Positions 53,738 through 63,414 of a stretch of DNA of 64,000 nt are shown here, in pieces. Made by a program: the position numbers and the translations under genes. The DNA is taken from positions 1 to 64,000 of the forward strand of contig CAZIDF010000018.1 in the NCBI GenBank assembly GCA_964538085.1, given 5' to 3'. Position 1 is the stretch's first letter; each line of letters begins with the position of its first letter. This DNA is from G020348385 sp964538085 (GTDB taxonomy: Bacteria > Acidobacteriota > Aminicenantia > Aminicenantales > Aminicenantaceae). The notes beneath the pieces were generated by a model. The model was not told where the DNA came from. It did not search any database and was given only the letters and a program-made list of their open reading frames with translations.

Positions 53738-56203
53738 GTGAGAAAAAAACTCGTATTATTGATGGGGTTGATCAGTGCTGTCATGTGGCTGGCAACCTTG
53801 GCTTCCGCTTCCTCAAAGGGGAGAAAGATAAAGGCCGAGGGCATGAACCTTTTGATCATTTCCCTCGATACCACGAGAGCGGACCGTATCGGCGCCTATG
53901 GGTACTCGGGGGCCCGCACACCTCATGTGGATGACCTGGCGAATCATGGAATTAGATTCTCCGATTGTTATTCGCCCGTTCCCCTGACGCTTCCTGCTCA
54001 TAGCTCATTGTTCACCGGTCGCTATCCCCTTGGCCACCGCGTGAGGGATAACGGCACGTTTTTGCTCAGCGATGGAGAAATTACCCTTGCAGAGGTGATG
54101 AAGAGCGAAGGATACGACACCTTTGCTGTGGTCGCTTCATTCGTTCTTATGGCCAAGTTCGGCCTGAACCAAGGGTTTTCTGTTTACGATGATTCTTTGG
54201 ATGCCAAAGAGCTGTTGCGCAATTTTTATTCAGAGATCTCTGCGGATGTGGTGTACGCAAAATTTGAGGAATGGTTCAGGAAAAGAGAGAATAAAAAATT
54301 TTTTGCGTGGGTGCATTTCTACGATCCCCATTTGCCCTACGACCCGCCTGAAGAATATCGGACCGGGAAAAATAGACTCGAGGACCTGTACGATGGGGAG
54401 TTGGCGTTTGCCGATTTTTATGTCGGAAAAATTATCGGGGAATTGGAGGCCAGGAATAGACTCGACGACACCCTGATCGTCATCGTCGGCGATCATGGGG
54501 AAGCCTTCGGGGAACACCAGGAATACGGGCATTCGGTTTTCTGTTACGAGGAGAACCTCAGAGTTCCGTTGATTTTTGCCAATCCGCGCTTGTTTCCCGA
54601 AGGATTTGTGGTGGAGGAGCGTGTCAGCCTGATCGACATTATGCCTTCGCTTTGCGAAATATACGGGCTGCAAACTCCACCCCCGGTTCAAGGGATCAGC
54701 TTTACAGGAAAACTTGACGGAACAAAGGAGAGAGGGGAACGTTCTTTTTATATCGAAAGCATGTACGGGAAAGAAACCCTGGGCTGGGCTCCGCTCGCCG
54801 GGATAATCGATGGGCCCTACAAATACATCTCCTTGCCAGAACCTGAGTTGTATAACCTAGAAGAAGACAAAAGCGAAAAAAATAATCTTTTTCAGGCAAA
54901 AAAAGGTGTCGCGAGGGTGCTTGACGAGAAGTTAAAAGAGCTCATGCTGGAATATGCCACATCTCAGGGAAGTGTCAGGCGAAAATTGACGGCGGAGGAT
55001 CGAAAGCGACTGGAAAGCTTGGGTTATATTTCTTCTTCCTCTCCAGGTTCGAGCAGGGTGATGGACCCTAAGAAGGGAATCGTGCTTTTGAATAAGTTCA
55101 ACACGGCCAACAATCTTATCGAAAAAGGCCTTTTAGACTCGGCCGATGCAGAATTGCAAAATATAGTTGCCCAAAATCCGGATGTCGATTTTTTACCCTA
55201 TTATGAGCTGCTGGCCAAAGTCTATGAATTGAGGTCCGATCACCAAGCGGTTCTCGACACCTGGAAGGAAGCGGTAAGAGTTTTTCCTGCGAACGATCGG
55301 TTCAAAATCACCCTGGCATTCAAGCTGCTTCAGATGGGACAACTGAAAGAAGCGGAAACGCTGGGTCTTGAGATCACGAGGATAGATGACAGATCTTCCA
55401 GAGGGTATATTTTGCTGGGACGTATCGAAGAAAGCAGAGGAGATGATCGCAAAGCCTTGATGTATTTCGAAAAAGCCTTGCATTGGGAACCGAACAATGT
55501 GCAGCTGAAGCTGAGCCTTGCCCATTCGTCGATCAAAAATGGACAACAAGAAAGGGCGTTGAAAATATGCCAGACCCTTCTCGCTGATCAGAATATCACA
55601 GGCGATCCAGCCAATGCAGCGGTTCTCTCCAGGATCGGGCTCATTTATACAGAAGGGAACAGGATCGAACAGGCCCGTAAGGTTTTGTTGGACTCGATTG
55701 CCTTGGATGATTCGGACGCCGAAGCGTGGAATAACCTAGGCGTTGTTTATTATCGAAATAAAGAATATCCCAAGGCTGTCGAGGCCTATGAAAGGGCTGT
55801 CCGATTGAATCCAGAATTTGCGCAAGCTTATAATAATCTGGGGACTCTCCACTTGCGCACCTTTCTGGAGAGAAAAGATCCTGGGTCGATTCCTAAAGCG
55901 ATTGATGCCTTCAACCGGGCCATAGAAAACGATTCCCGACTGGCCTCGGCCTATAACGGCCGGGCTTCTGCCTCCAAGTTCAGCAATCGCGCAAGTGATG
56001 CCATCCGGGATTGGAAAAAAACGCTGGAGATTCAGCCCGATTTTATAGATGTCTACTTTAATCTGGGCATCACTTATCTTGAGACCGGCGATAAATCCGA
56101 AGCTCTGAAAATCCTGAATCGATGCAAACAGAAATTTTACAATCGGCTTTCCCCCTCGGAACAGGGCCGCCTTGACCGCCTGATCGCCGAAGCCAATCGC
56201 TGA
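53738..56203 (+). CDS. sulfatase-fold protein fused to TPR repeats, third copy
   Basis: An 821-residue protein with GTG start. Signal peptide, then LLIISLDTTRADRIGAYGYSG, a T84-L-P-A-H88 nucleophile site, HFYDPHLPYDPPEEY, VGDHGEAFGEHQEYGHS, and the LESLGYISSSSPG hinge near residue 428. The TPR region is longer than in the other two copies (to 821), including ARKVLLDSIALDDSDAEAWNNLGVVYYRNKEYPKAVEAYERAVRLNPEF. It is more distant from copies one and two than they are from each other. Two bases separate it from the CBM9-like gene. Confidence 0.87.
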   Translation: MRKKLVLLMGLISAVMWLATLASASSKGRKIKAEGMNLLIISLDTTRADRIGAYGYSGARTPHVDDLANHGIRFSDCYSPVPLTLPAHSSLFTGRYPLGHRVRDNGTFLLSDGEITLAEVMKSEGYDTFAVVASFVLMAKFGLNQGFSVYDDSLDAKELLRNFYSEISADVVYAKFEEWFRKRENKKFFAWVHFYDPHLPYDPPEEYRTGKNRLEDLYDGELAFADFYVGKIIGELEARNRLDDTLIVIVGDHGEAFGEHQEYGHSVFCYEENLRVPLIFANPRLFPEGFVVEERVSLIDIMPSLCEIYGLQTPPPVQGISFTGKLDGTKERGERSFYIESMYGKETLGWAPLAGIIDGPYKYISLPEPELYNLEEDKSEKNNLFQAKKGVARVLDEKLKELMLEYATSQGSVRRKLTAEDRKRLESLGYISSSSPGSSRVMDPKKGIVLLNKFNTANNLIEKGLLDSADAELQNIVAQNPDVDFLPYYELLAKVYELRSDHQAVLDTWKEAVRVFPANDRFKITLAFKLLQMGQLKEAETLGLEITRIDDRSSRGYILLGRIEESRGDDRKALMYFEKALHWEPNNVQLKLSLAHSSIKNGQQERALKICQTLLADQNITGDPANAAVLSRIGLIYTEGNRIEQARKVLLDSIALDDSDAEAWNNLGVVYYRNKEYPKAVEAYERAVRLNPEFAQAYNNLGTLHLRTFLERKDPGSIPKAIDAFNRAIENDSRLASAYNGRASASKFSNRASDAIRDWKKTLEIQPDFIDVYFNLGITYLETGDKSEALKILNRCKQKFYNRLSPSEQGRLDRLIAEANR

Positions 56204-56328
56204 TTTTTCAGCCTTTCCTTACCAGATAGACGAAAATCCTTTATTGACCTCGATTTTTTTCTGTGGTATGTGACGGATAATTCATCCCCATTTCTGCGAT
56301 TCCGGTCGGGGATAAAAGGAGATTGGAC

Positions 56329-59300
56329 ATGGTCAAGAGAAAAAAGAGGTTATTCCTCCCAAAATTGAGCGTTGTGGCCATTATTGTGTTTGGCTTGACG
56401 GGCTTTTTCCTATCAGCCGAAACGCAAGAAATCAAGGAGGATCTATTCAAGCAGCTCAAATACCGCAACATCGGACCTGTGGGTAATCGGGTGATTGCTG
56501 TGGTCGGCGTACCTGGAGATTCCAATATTTGTTATGTCGGAGCTGCCTCAGGTGGGATTTTTAAAACCGAAGACGGCGGTATCAACTGGAAGCCCATATT
56601 CGACAAACAGCCCGTCTCATCGGTCGGATCGTTGGCCATTGCCCCTTCCGATCCCAATGTGATCTGGGCGGGCACGGGAGAGGCCTTTATCCGCAGCAAC
56701 ATTTCGCATGGGGACGGGATATACAAGTCTACTGATGGGGGAAAAACGTGGAAGAATATGGGATTGGAAAAAACGGGCAGGATCGGTCGTGTGGTGATCG
56801 ACCCGCGCAATCCGGACCTCGTTTTTGCCGCGGCCATGGGTCACTGCTACGGCCCCCAGGATGATCGGGGTGTCTTCCGCACGGCCGATGGAGGAAAAAG
56901 CTGGGAGAAAGTGCTGTTCGTGGATGAAAACACAGGGTGTTCCGATTTGGCCATGGATCCCAATAACCCCCGTATCCTTTTTGCCGGGATGTGGCCGATG
57001 TTGATCAGGACCTGGGGAAAGTGGAGCGGCGGGCCGGGTGGCGGCCTGTATAAGTCCGTCGATGGCGGCACCACCTGGACAAAGCTCGAGGGTAAGGGAT
57101 TGCCGGAGGGAGAGATCGGCAAGATCGCCGTTGCCGTGGCTCCCAGCGATTCCGATCGTGTGTATGCCCTGATCGAGCACAAAGACGAAGGACTGTGGAG
57201 TTCGGATGATGGTGGCGAGACCTGGAAGCAGATCAACCATGACCGAGCTATTCTCAACCGGCCGCTCTATTACACACGCTGTGTGGTCGCCCCGGATGAT
57301 CCGGATGAAGTTTATTTTCCAGCAACCCGTTTCCACATGACACTGGATGGGGGCGTCAACATCAAAAGATTTAATCCTTCAGGAGGCGACCATCACGACA
57401 TGTGGATCGACCCGCTCGATCCTGACCGGATGATGGTGGGGAATGACCAGGGTGTGAGCATCTCCACCAACCGCGGAAGATCCTGGCACGGCATCCAGCT
57501 CCCGATCGCCCAGATGTACCATGTGTATGTGGACGACCGAGTCCCCTATAACGTATACGGCAACCGGCAGGATGGATCATCCTACGGCGGGCCCAGCAAC
57601 AGCCGCATGGGGAGGGGAGGTATTCCGCGAGGTCTGTGGCATCCGGTCGGAGGATTTGAGAGCGGGTTTGCCGTTCCCGATCCTGTGGACAACAACATCA
57701 TCTGGTCGGGCAACTACGACGGCATGCTGGATGTGTTCGATATGCGGAACAAACAGAGCCGGGGAGTGACTGTCTGGCCGGAGAGTCTCCAGGGCTGGGC
57801 ACCCAAGGATGTCAAATACCGTTTTCAGTGGACCTTTCCGATCGCTATCTCCCCGCATGATCACAACCGTGTTTACGTGGGAAGCCAATTTGTCCACATG
57901 ACGACCGACTCGGGGCAAAGCTGGAAGATCATCAGCCCCGACCTTTCCACAAATGACAAAAGCAAACAGGAGAGGACGGGCGGGATCACCCAGGACGATG
58001 CCAGTCCCTTGTATTGCTGCACCCTGTTTGCCATCGCTGAGTCCCCGCTGGAAAAGGGGTTGATCTGGGCTGGGACGAATGACGGGCTTTTGCATGTGAC
58101 CAGGGATGGAGGGGAGAATTGGACCGATGTCACAAAAAACATCCCTGATCTCCCGGAATGGGGGACGATCAGCAATATCGAACCATCCCGTTTTGAGGCT
58201 GGAACGTGCTACATAACGGTGGATTTCCATCAGGTGAACGATTTTGACCCTTACGTTTATAAAACATCCGATTTCGGAAAAAAATGGAAACGCATCAGTT
58301 CAGGTATCCCCAAAGGCGGGCTCAGTTTTGCCCATTGTGTGCGGGAGGATCCGGCTCGAAAAGGTCTGCTTTATCTCGGGACAGAAAATGCCCTTTATGT
58401 CTCGTTCGATGATGGGGAAAATTGGATTCCTTTGCAAACGAACCTTCCACATGCCCCGGTTCACTGGTTGACGATCCAGGAGCATTTCAGCGATCTTGTG
58501 GTGGCCACATACGGCCGGGGTTTCTGGATCATGGATGACATCACCCCCCTTCAGCAGTGGACGCCCGAAATCGAGGGATCGGAGGTTAATTTGTTTTCTC
58601 CACGCCCGGCTTATCGTTTCCGCAATGTGGCAGGTCCCTCTGGGTCACCCAATGATCCTTGTACGGGACAAAATCCCACTTACGGTGCCAGCATCAGCTA
58701 TTATCTGAAGGACGCGCCGAAAGAGGATGTCATGCTTACGATCCTGGATGAGAAAGGGGAAGTCGTCCGAACCCTCAAAACTGAAAAACCCGAGGACATG
58801 GAAACGAGCGATGACGACAGACAAAGTCAGAGAGCCTTCAAGGTGCCCAAACAGGCCGGTGTCAATCGTGTATGGTGGGACTTGAGATACGACAGGAGCA
58901 AGATGATCAAATTGCGGACAAAACCCATTGGGCAGGATCATGTCGAGCTTGGAGATAAAGGATGGCGGCCTTTTCCGAGAGGGAGTCGTGGGAGCGGACC
59001 TTTGGCTCCCCCTGGAATCTATACGGTGAAATTGGCGGTGGGGGACAAAGAATATTCAAAAAATCTCACCGTGATTAAAGACCCCCATTCTTCCGGAACA
59101 GAAGCGGATATCCTCGAACAGACAAAGATCCTTTTAGAAATTTCTCGGAATATCGATAGTGTAGCGGACATGATCAATCAGATAGAATGGGTTCGAAAAC
59201 AACTGGGCGACTTAAAAAATATGCTGAAGGAGAATGAGGGATTCGAGCCGGTTATCAAAGCCGGGGATGAGCTCGATCAAAAGTTCATCGCCGTGGAAAG

Positions 59301-59568
59301 CTTTTTGTTTTCAATGGAGTTTTCCGGGTCTGGAGATGGATTGCGTTGGCCGGATAAGTTTTATGTGAAACTTCAATTTCTGGCGAACGATATAAGCAAA
59401 TCCGATTTCGCGCCTACTTCCCAGCAGATCCAAGTGCATGAGATGTTCAAGGAGCAGTTGGCGGAAAATCAGGATCGTTTACAACAGTTGATAAAAAAGG
59501 ATGTGAAAGCTTTTAACGATATGCTGAAAGAAAAACAGATCCCGATAATTTTTGCCGATGTGAAATAA
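56329..59568 (+). CDS. exported Asp-box (BNR/sortilin-like) propeller protein
   Basis: About 1079 residues. A signal peptide is followed by roughly ten Asp-box repeats of the S/T-x-D-x-G-x-T/S-W type, e.g. TEDGGINWKPI, STDGGKTWKNM, SVDGGTTWTKL, TTDSGQSWKII, TRDGGENWTDV and SFDDGENWIPL, which form one or two beta-propellers (VPS10/GH74-like fold). The C-terminal quarter has a beta-sandwich (PLAPPGIYTVKLAVGDKEYSKNL) and a helical tail. Similar proteins are often annotated as glycosyl hydrolases without proven activity. ATG 56329 is seven bases from GGAG. It closes the plus-strand accessory block. Confidence 0.85.
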   Translation: MVKRKKRLFLPKLSVVAIIVFGLTGFFLSAETQEIKEDLFKQLKYRNIGPVGNRVIAVVGVPGDSNICYVGAASGGIFKTEDGGINWKPIFDKQPVSSVGSLAIAPSDPNVIWAGTGEAFIRSNISHGDGIYKSTDGGKTWKNMGLEKTGRIGRVVIDPRNPDLVFAAAMGHCYGPQDDRGVFRTADGGKSWEKVLFVDENTGCSDLAMDPNNPRILFAGMWPMLIRTWGKWSGGPGGGLYKSVDGGTTWTKLEGKGLPEGEIGKIAVAVAPSDSDRVYALIEHKDEGLWSSDDGGETWKQINHDRAILNRPLYYTRCVVAPDDPDEVYFPATRFHMTLDGGVNIKRFNPSGGDHHDMWIDPLDPDRMMVGNDQGVSISTNRGRSWHGIQLPIAQMYHVYVDDRVPYNVYGNRQDGSSYGGPSNSRMGRGGIPRGLWHPVGGFESGFAVPDPVDNNIIWSGNYDGMLDVFDMRNKQSRGVTVWPESLQGWAPKDVKYRFQWTFPIAISPHDHNRVYVGSQFVHMTTDSGQSWKIISPDLSTNDKSKQERTGGITQDDASPLYCCTLFAIAESPLEKGLIWAGTNDGLLHVTRDGGENWTDVTKNIPDLPEWGTISNIEPSRFEAGTCYITVDFHQVNDFDPYVYKTSDFGKKWKRISSGIPKGGLSFAHCVREDPARKGLLYLGTENALYVSFDDGENWIPLQTNLPHAPVHWLTIQEHFSDLVVATYGRGFWIMDDITPLQQWTPEIEGSEVNLFSPRPAYRFRNVAGPSGSPNDPCTGQNPTYGASISYYLKDAPKEDVMLTILDEKGEVVRTLKTEKPEDMETSDDDRQSQRAFKVPKQAGVNRVWWDLRYDRSKMIKLRTKPIGQDHVELGDKGWRPFPRGSRGSGPLAPPGIYTVKLAVGDKEYSKNLTVIKDPHSSGTEADILEQTKILLEISRNIDSVADMINQIEWVRKQLGDLKNMLKENEGFEPVIKAGDELDQKFIAVESFLFSMEFSGSGDGLRWPDKFYVKLQFLANDISKSDFAPTSQQIQVHEMFKEQLAENQDRLQQLIKKDVKAFNDMLKEKQIPIIFADVK

Positions 59569-59580
59569 ACTCTACCCGGG

Positions 59581-60642
59581 TCAGCCTTTGACTTCGAAAT
59601 CGACAGTCTTTTTTACCGTCTTTGTCGAAATGTTGTCCTTGATCGTGATGGTTAACGTATAACTTCCTGCTTCCAAGTTTCTCTGTTCTCTAGCCTCGCT
59701 TGTTTCTGTCCCCTTGGTTGTTCGGACCACGACTGTCTTTTTCATCGGCAGTGGTTGGCTCACAAGGGGGGATTCATATTTTTGAACGGCATAATTGATG
59801 ACGACTTCCTCGCCTTGGTATACCTCATAATGAACTTCGATATCGCATTGGCCTTGAGGATTGACCTGAGAACCGAAAATGAAGAAAAATATGTCCAGGT
59901 TATCCTGGGGGGCAAAAATAAGGTCGAGGTTGGGAAAGATCTGGAGGATTGAGTAGCTGAAAAAGTCCTCATGGATTTCTGCTGTGGTCTCTGGAGTGGC
60001 GACCTGTTTTATATCCTTTGCGAAAATGACCGGTGTGGTTTCGATCGTATCTGTGAAAGAAAGAGGGTCGGGGAGGGTGATATCAGCATACTGCGTTCCG
60101 ATCTTCTGGAAATCTCGTGATGTCACGGCCAAAGAGAGGAAATAACTTCCAGGAGGAAGGGGATATCCCGTGGTGTATGTTCCTTCCTGTTCGGGATCGT
60201 AAGTGGCGCTTTCTTCCTCCACATGCATCGGGATGTAGACCTCTTTCACGAGCTCTCCTGGCATATCGTTATCCAGTTTGTTGAACTGGAGGAACACATA
60301 GTTGTCTGCGACGAGGTTGGCAGGGGCTGCTTGTCCTTCCGGTGTTTCAGCCTCCGGCACTACGGCAGGAGGAGCAAATCCTAGATCGACATTTTTAATT
60401 TTGAAAACGATGAGGGCATGCAGATTCTGCTGCCCAGCCGGAAGATACAGATGGTTGGTGATTTGGAACGGAATATCGAGCCTGGCTTCCCGTGAGGGGG
60501 TTCCCTCTTGAAAAGCGGCCTTGACCTGGGGAGGGATGATGACGGCTGCTCTCTTTTCTTCCTGTGAAAAAGAGAGAGAGGCAGAGAATGCACACAGAAT
60601 GATCCCTGATATCAGAACTGTGATTAAGCCTTTTCTTTTCAT
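59581..60642 (-). CDS. secreted beta-rich protein of unknown function
   Basis: A 353-residue exported protein (signal MKRKGLITVLISGIILCAF). It is beta-rich with PSREARLDIPFQITNHLYLPAG, GYPLPPGSYFLSLAVTSRD and a C-terminal EAGSYTLTITIKDNISTKTVKKTVDFEV, similar in style to the Ig-like tails of the GWxTD lipoproteins, though no GWxTD motif is present. GGAGGAAAC precedes the ATG. It is convergent with the Asp-box gene and may belong to the same extracytoplasmic system. I cannot name a family. Confidence 0.65.
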   Translation of the reverse strand: MKRKGLITVLISGIILCAFSASLSFSQEEKRAAVIIPPQVKAAFQEGTPSREARLDIPFQITNHLYLPAGQQNLHALIVFKIKNVDLGFAPPAVVPEAETPEGQAAPANLVADNYVFLQFNKLDNDMPGELVKEVYIPMHVEEESATYDPEQEGTYTTGYPLPPGSYFLSLAVTSRDFQKIGTQYADITLPDPLSFTDTIETTPVIFAKDIKQVATPETTAEIHEDFFSYSILQIFPNLDLIFAPQDNLDIFFFIFGSQVNPQGQCDIEVHYEVYQGEEVVINYAVQKYESPLVSQPLPMKKTVVVRTTKGTETSEAREQRNLEAGSYTLTITIKDNISTKTVKKTVDFEVKG

Positions 60643-60854
60643 GTTTCCTCCTTGAGCTCAACCCTTTGGTTTTCCCTTCCTTCGGTTTGTGCTCCTATGA
60701 TAGTGGCTCACGTGTATTTCAATCAAATACTATACCAAAACTCAAGATTTATTTCTACAAATATTCTGAGCTCATATCCACCTTGCTTGATCCCGTCTTT
60801 TTAGTCGATTGAGTCCATGATTTTCGGCAACAGGTCAAGGCCATGTGTTCGATG

Positions 60855-61871
60855 TCAAGGGGAAGGCTTGCGCCGCTGGTATTTGTTGACGGCGTTCTGG
60901 TGCTCGCGGAATGTGCGGCTAAAATGATGACTGCCGTCGTTTTTCGAGACGAAATAGAAGAATTTTTCATCGGCTGGATAAAGAGCAGCTTCGAGAGAAT
61001 GTCTCCCTGGATTGGCGATCGGACCTGGAGGCAGACCGGAATAAAGGTAGGTGTTGAAAGGCGAATCGAACTCGAGGTCTTTGGTATACAAATGGTCTTT
61101 GAACTTTCCCTCAAGTTTTAGAACATAGATAATCGTGGGATCGCAATCCAATTTCATGCCGATTTTTAAACGGTTGTAAAAAACAGAGGAAATGATTTTC
61201 ATCTCATCCTTGAGGGAAGTTTCTTTTTCTATCAAAGAGGCTAATATGACGACATCACGGACAGACATGCTCAAATCCTTGGCTCGTTCGACCCATTCTT
61301 GGACAAAAACCTTATGGAATTGAAAAACCATGGCGGCAACGATTTCTTCTGCAGAGGTTCCTTTGGCAAAACGATAGGTCTCAGGGTAAAGATATCCCTC
61401 GAGATTTTTGGCATCCCGGTCCAGGTCAGAAATGAGGGACACATTATTAGTTGCTGTCAGGATATCTTTTTGTGCCGCAAAACCTTCCACATCCAAAAGT
61501 TCAGCTATTTCCCGGATGATCAATCCCTCGGGGATTGTGATGGAATAAAGGTGAACGTTTCCTTCTGACAGGATGTGCAGTATATCCTTAGGGGAGGCAG
61601 GGATTGTGATGGCATACTCTCCAGCTTTCAGGCTTTGGGCGGAAAAAAAGATCCTGTAACCCAAAAGCATCGGCCATGTCTTTTTTATGACCCCGCTTTT
61701 TTTCAGGTTGAGAGCGATTTCTTTTGCGGATTGTCCTTTCGTGACCTCAAAAATAATGGTATCGGGCCGTGTTTTCAACGGCCGATAAAATTCTGAGGCA
61801 AACCATGTTATGCAGAGGAGCAGGAGTAAAACAGCCGAAATCAAGCTTATTTTAGCTATCTTGATCAACAT
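60855..61871 (-). CDS. mltG: endolytic murein transglycosylase MltG
   Basis: A 338-residue membrane-anchored enzyme. One N-terminal membrane segment, a LysM-like subdomain (FEVTKGQSAKEIALNLKKSGVI), then the YceG/MltG fold with GLIIREIAELL, NLEGYLYPETYRFAKG and the catalytic Glu215 in ILASLIEKETS, and a C-terminal GLPPGPIANPG. MltG cuts nascent glycan strands and sets their length. It overlaps ruvX by 20 bases. The 212-base gap downstream holds nothing evident. Confidence 0.95.
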   Translation of the reverse strand: MLIKIAKISLISAVLLLLLCITWFASEFYRPLKTRPDTIIFEVTKGQSAKEIALNLKKSGVIKKTWPMLLGYRIFFSAQSLKAGEYAITIPASPKDILHILSEGNVHLYSITIPEGLIIREIAELLDVEGFAAQKDILTATNNVSLISDLDRDAKNLEGYLYPETYRFAKGTSAEEIVAAMVFQFHKVFVQEWVERAKDLSMSVRDVVILASLIEKETSLKDEMKIISSVFYNRLKIGMKLDCDPTIIYVLKLEGKFKDHLYTKDLEFDSPFNTYLYSGLPPGPIANPGRHSLEAALYPADEKFFYFVSKNDGSHHFSRTFREHQNAVNKYQRRKPSP

Positions 61872-62289
61872 CGGATTTTTCCCTTTTGCTCTCCAGATAG
61901 GCGGACAGGATGATCATGGCCGAGATCTGATCCTCCAAGTTTTTTTTGGCCTTTGGGTTGAATTTTCTTTGGCTGAGAATTTGATTGGCTTGTTTTGTCG
62001 TCAACCGTTCATCCCAAAAACGGATGGGAAGATCCAGGATACGTTCCAGCCACCCTGCGAACTCTCGAGTCTTTTCAACCCTGGTTCCGGAACTCCCATC
62101 CATTCTCAGAGGCATACCCAAGATGACTTCTGAGATTTCGTATTCGGAGACCACGCGTTTGAAGAAGTCTGCGTCCTCTTTTTCGGTTTTTCGCCGATAG
62201 CTTGTTAAGGGTTGTGCCGTGATCCCCAATCGATCACTCACGGCCAATCCGATCTTCCGATCTCCAAAATCTATTGCCAGAACTCTCAA
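61852..62289 (-). CDS. ruvX: RuvX/YqgF-type Holliday junction resolvase-like nuclease
   Basis: A 145-residue RNase H-fold protein with the metal motif VLAIDFGDRKIGLAVSD, EVILGMPLRMDG, WDERLTTKQA and the terminal DQISAMIIL. It is usually linked to 16S rRNA 5' end maturation (YqgF) and named RuvX for its fold. Its start overlaps ddl by four bases and its end overlaps mltG by 20, so ddl-ruvX-mltG is one coupled operon. Confidence 0.95.
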   Translation of the reverse strand: MRVLAIDFGDRKIGLAVSDRLGITAQPLTSYRRKTEKEDADFFKRVVSEYEISEVILGMPLRMDGSSGTRVEKTREFAGWLERILDLPIRFWDERLTTKQANQILSQRKFNPKAKKNLEDQISAMIILSAYLESKREKSDVDQDS

Positions 62290-63353
62290 GGTTTAAGGAA
62301 GGCTCCTTTTCTTTTTTTATTTTTGTGCTTCTCCAGTCCGAAACGGATCAGGCTGTCCAATAGTTCGGGATAAGGAAGACCGCTGACCTCCCACAGTTTG
62401 GGATACATGCTGATTTCCGTGAAACCGGGAATGGTGTTGATCTCGTTCAGGAAGATCTTCTCCGTTCCCTCCTGGAGAAAAAAATCCACTCGTGCCATGC
62501 CCGAACAATCGATCGCTCGAAAAGCCTCCAAGGCGGTGCCCTGGATCGTTTCAGTGACTTTCTGAGGCAGTTCTGCCGGGATTTTGAAGGAGGTTTGGCC
62601 ATCGATGTATTTGTCCTGGTAGTCATAAAAATCCCTGTGAGGGATGACTTCTCCTGGAAGCGAAGCCCGGGGATTCTCATTTCCCAATACACTGCATTCG
62701 ATTTCCCTCCCCACGATGCCCTGTTCGATCAATACCTTTGTGTCGAACTGGAAGGCGGCTCGAATGGCGGATCCGGTCTCTCTCCCTTCAGTGACTTTGG
62801 TGATCCCCACGCTCGAACCCAGGTTGGCGGGCTTGACAAAAAATGGGAATGGGAATTCCCGTTGAATACGGTCGAGGATTTTGTTGGCACCTTCGTTCCA
62901 ATCGGTCTCGGTGAGGACCAAGTGTTTCACGACAGGCAATTGTCTGTTTTGGAAAAGACTTTTGGCCATTGCCTTGTCCATCCCGGTTGCCGAAGCGAGA
63001 ACCGTTGCTCCCACGAAGGGGACATCGGCCATTTCGAACAGCCCTTGGATGGTACCATCCTCTCCAAAGGGGCCGTGAAGGACAGGAAAGTATATATCCG
63101 CATCGATAAAAGGAGGGGGATTTTCGTTTCCCCAGGGCAAAAAGGAAAAGGACTGGTCTCTGTCCAGGTCAGACTGTGGAACGAGCGGCGAATCAACCGC
63201 CTTCCAAAGTCCCTGTTTATCGATGTAAATGCAGGATGGGGTATATTTTTTTTTATCGAGGTTTTTATAGATCGAAGCAGCCGAAATGAGAGAGACCTCG
63301 TGTTCGGCCGAACGGCCGCCGAAAAGAAGATTCACTTTTATTTGTCGTCGCAT
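62286..63353 (-). CDS. ddl: D-alanine--D-alanine ligase
   Basis: A 355-residue ATP-grasp enzyme making D-Ala-D-Ala for peptidoglycan. Signatures are LLFGGRSAEHEVSLISA, FPVLHGPFGEDGTIQG, KPANLGSSVGITKV, VGREIECSVLGN and FLNEINTIPGFTEISMYPKLW. The length and the VSLISA segment fit the longer VanA/Ddl subgroup. It is the first gene of the ddl-ruvX-mltG operon. Confidence 0.96.
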   Translation of the reverse strand: MRRQIKVNLLFGGRSAEHEVSLISAASIYKNLDKKKYTPSCIYIDKQGLWKAVDSPLVPQSDLDRDQSFSFLPWGNENPPPFIDADIYFPVLHGPFGEDGTIQGLFEMADVPFVGATVLASATGMDKAMAKSLFQNRQLPVVKHLVLTETDWNEGANKILDRIQREFPFPFFVKPANLGSSVGITKVTEGRETGSAIRAAFQFDTKVLIEQGIVGREIECSVLGNENPRASLPGEVIPHRDFYDYQDKYIDGQTSFKIPAELPQKVTETIQGTALEAFRAIDCSGMARVDFFLQEGTEKIFLNEINTIPGFTEISMYPKLWEVSGLPYPELLDSLIRFGLEKHKNKKRKGAFLKP

Positions 63354-63414
63354 TCTGAGTTTTTCCGCATGCGCTCATTGTATCGGAATCACTCTTTATT
63401 GTCTAATTTTCCCT

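Noticed and set aside
56244..56272. TTGACC-17-TATGTG as promoter of the Asp-box gene.
   Set aside because: The -10 box matches only three of six positions, so I do not list it as a feature.
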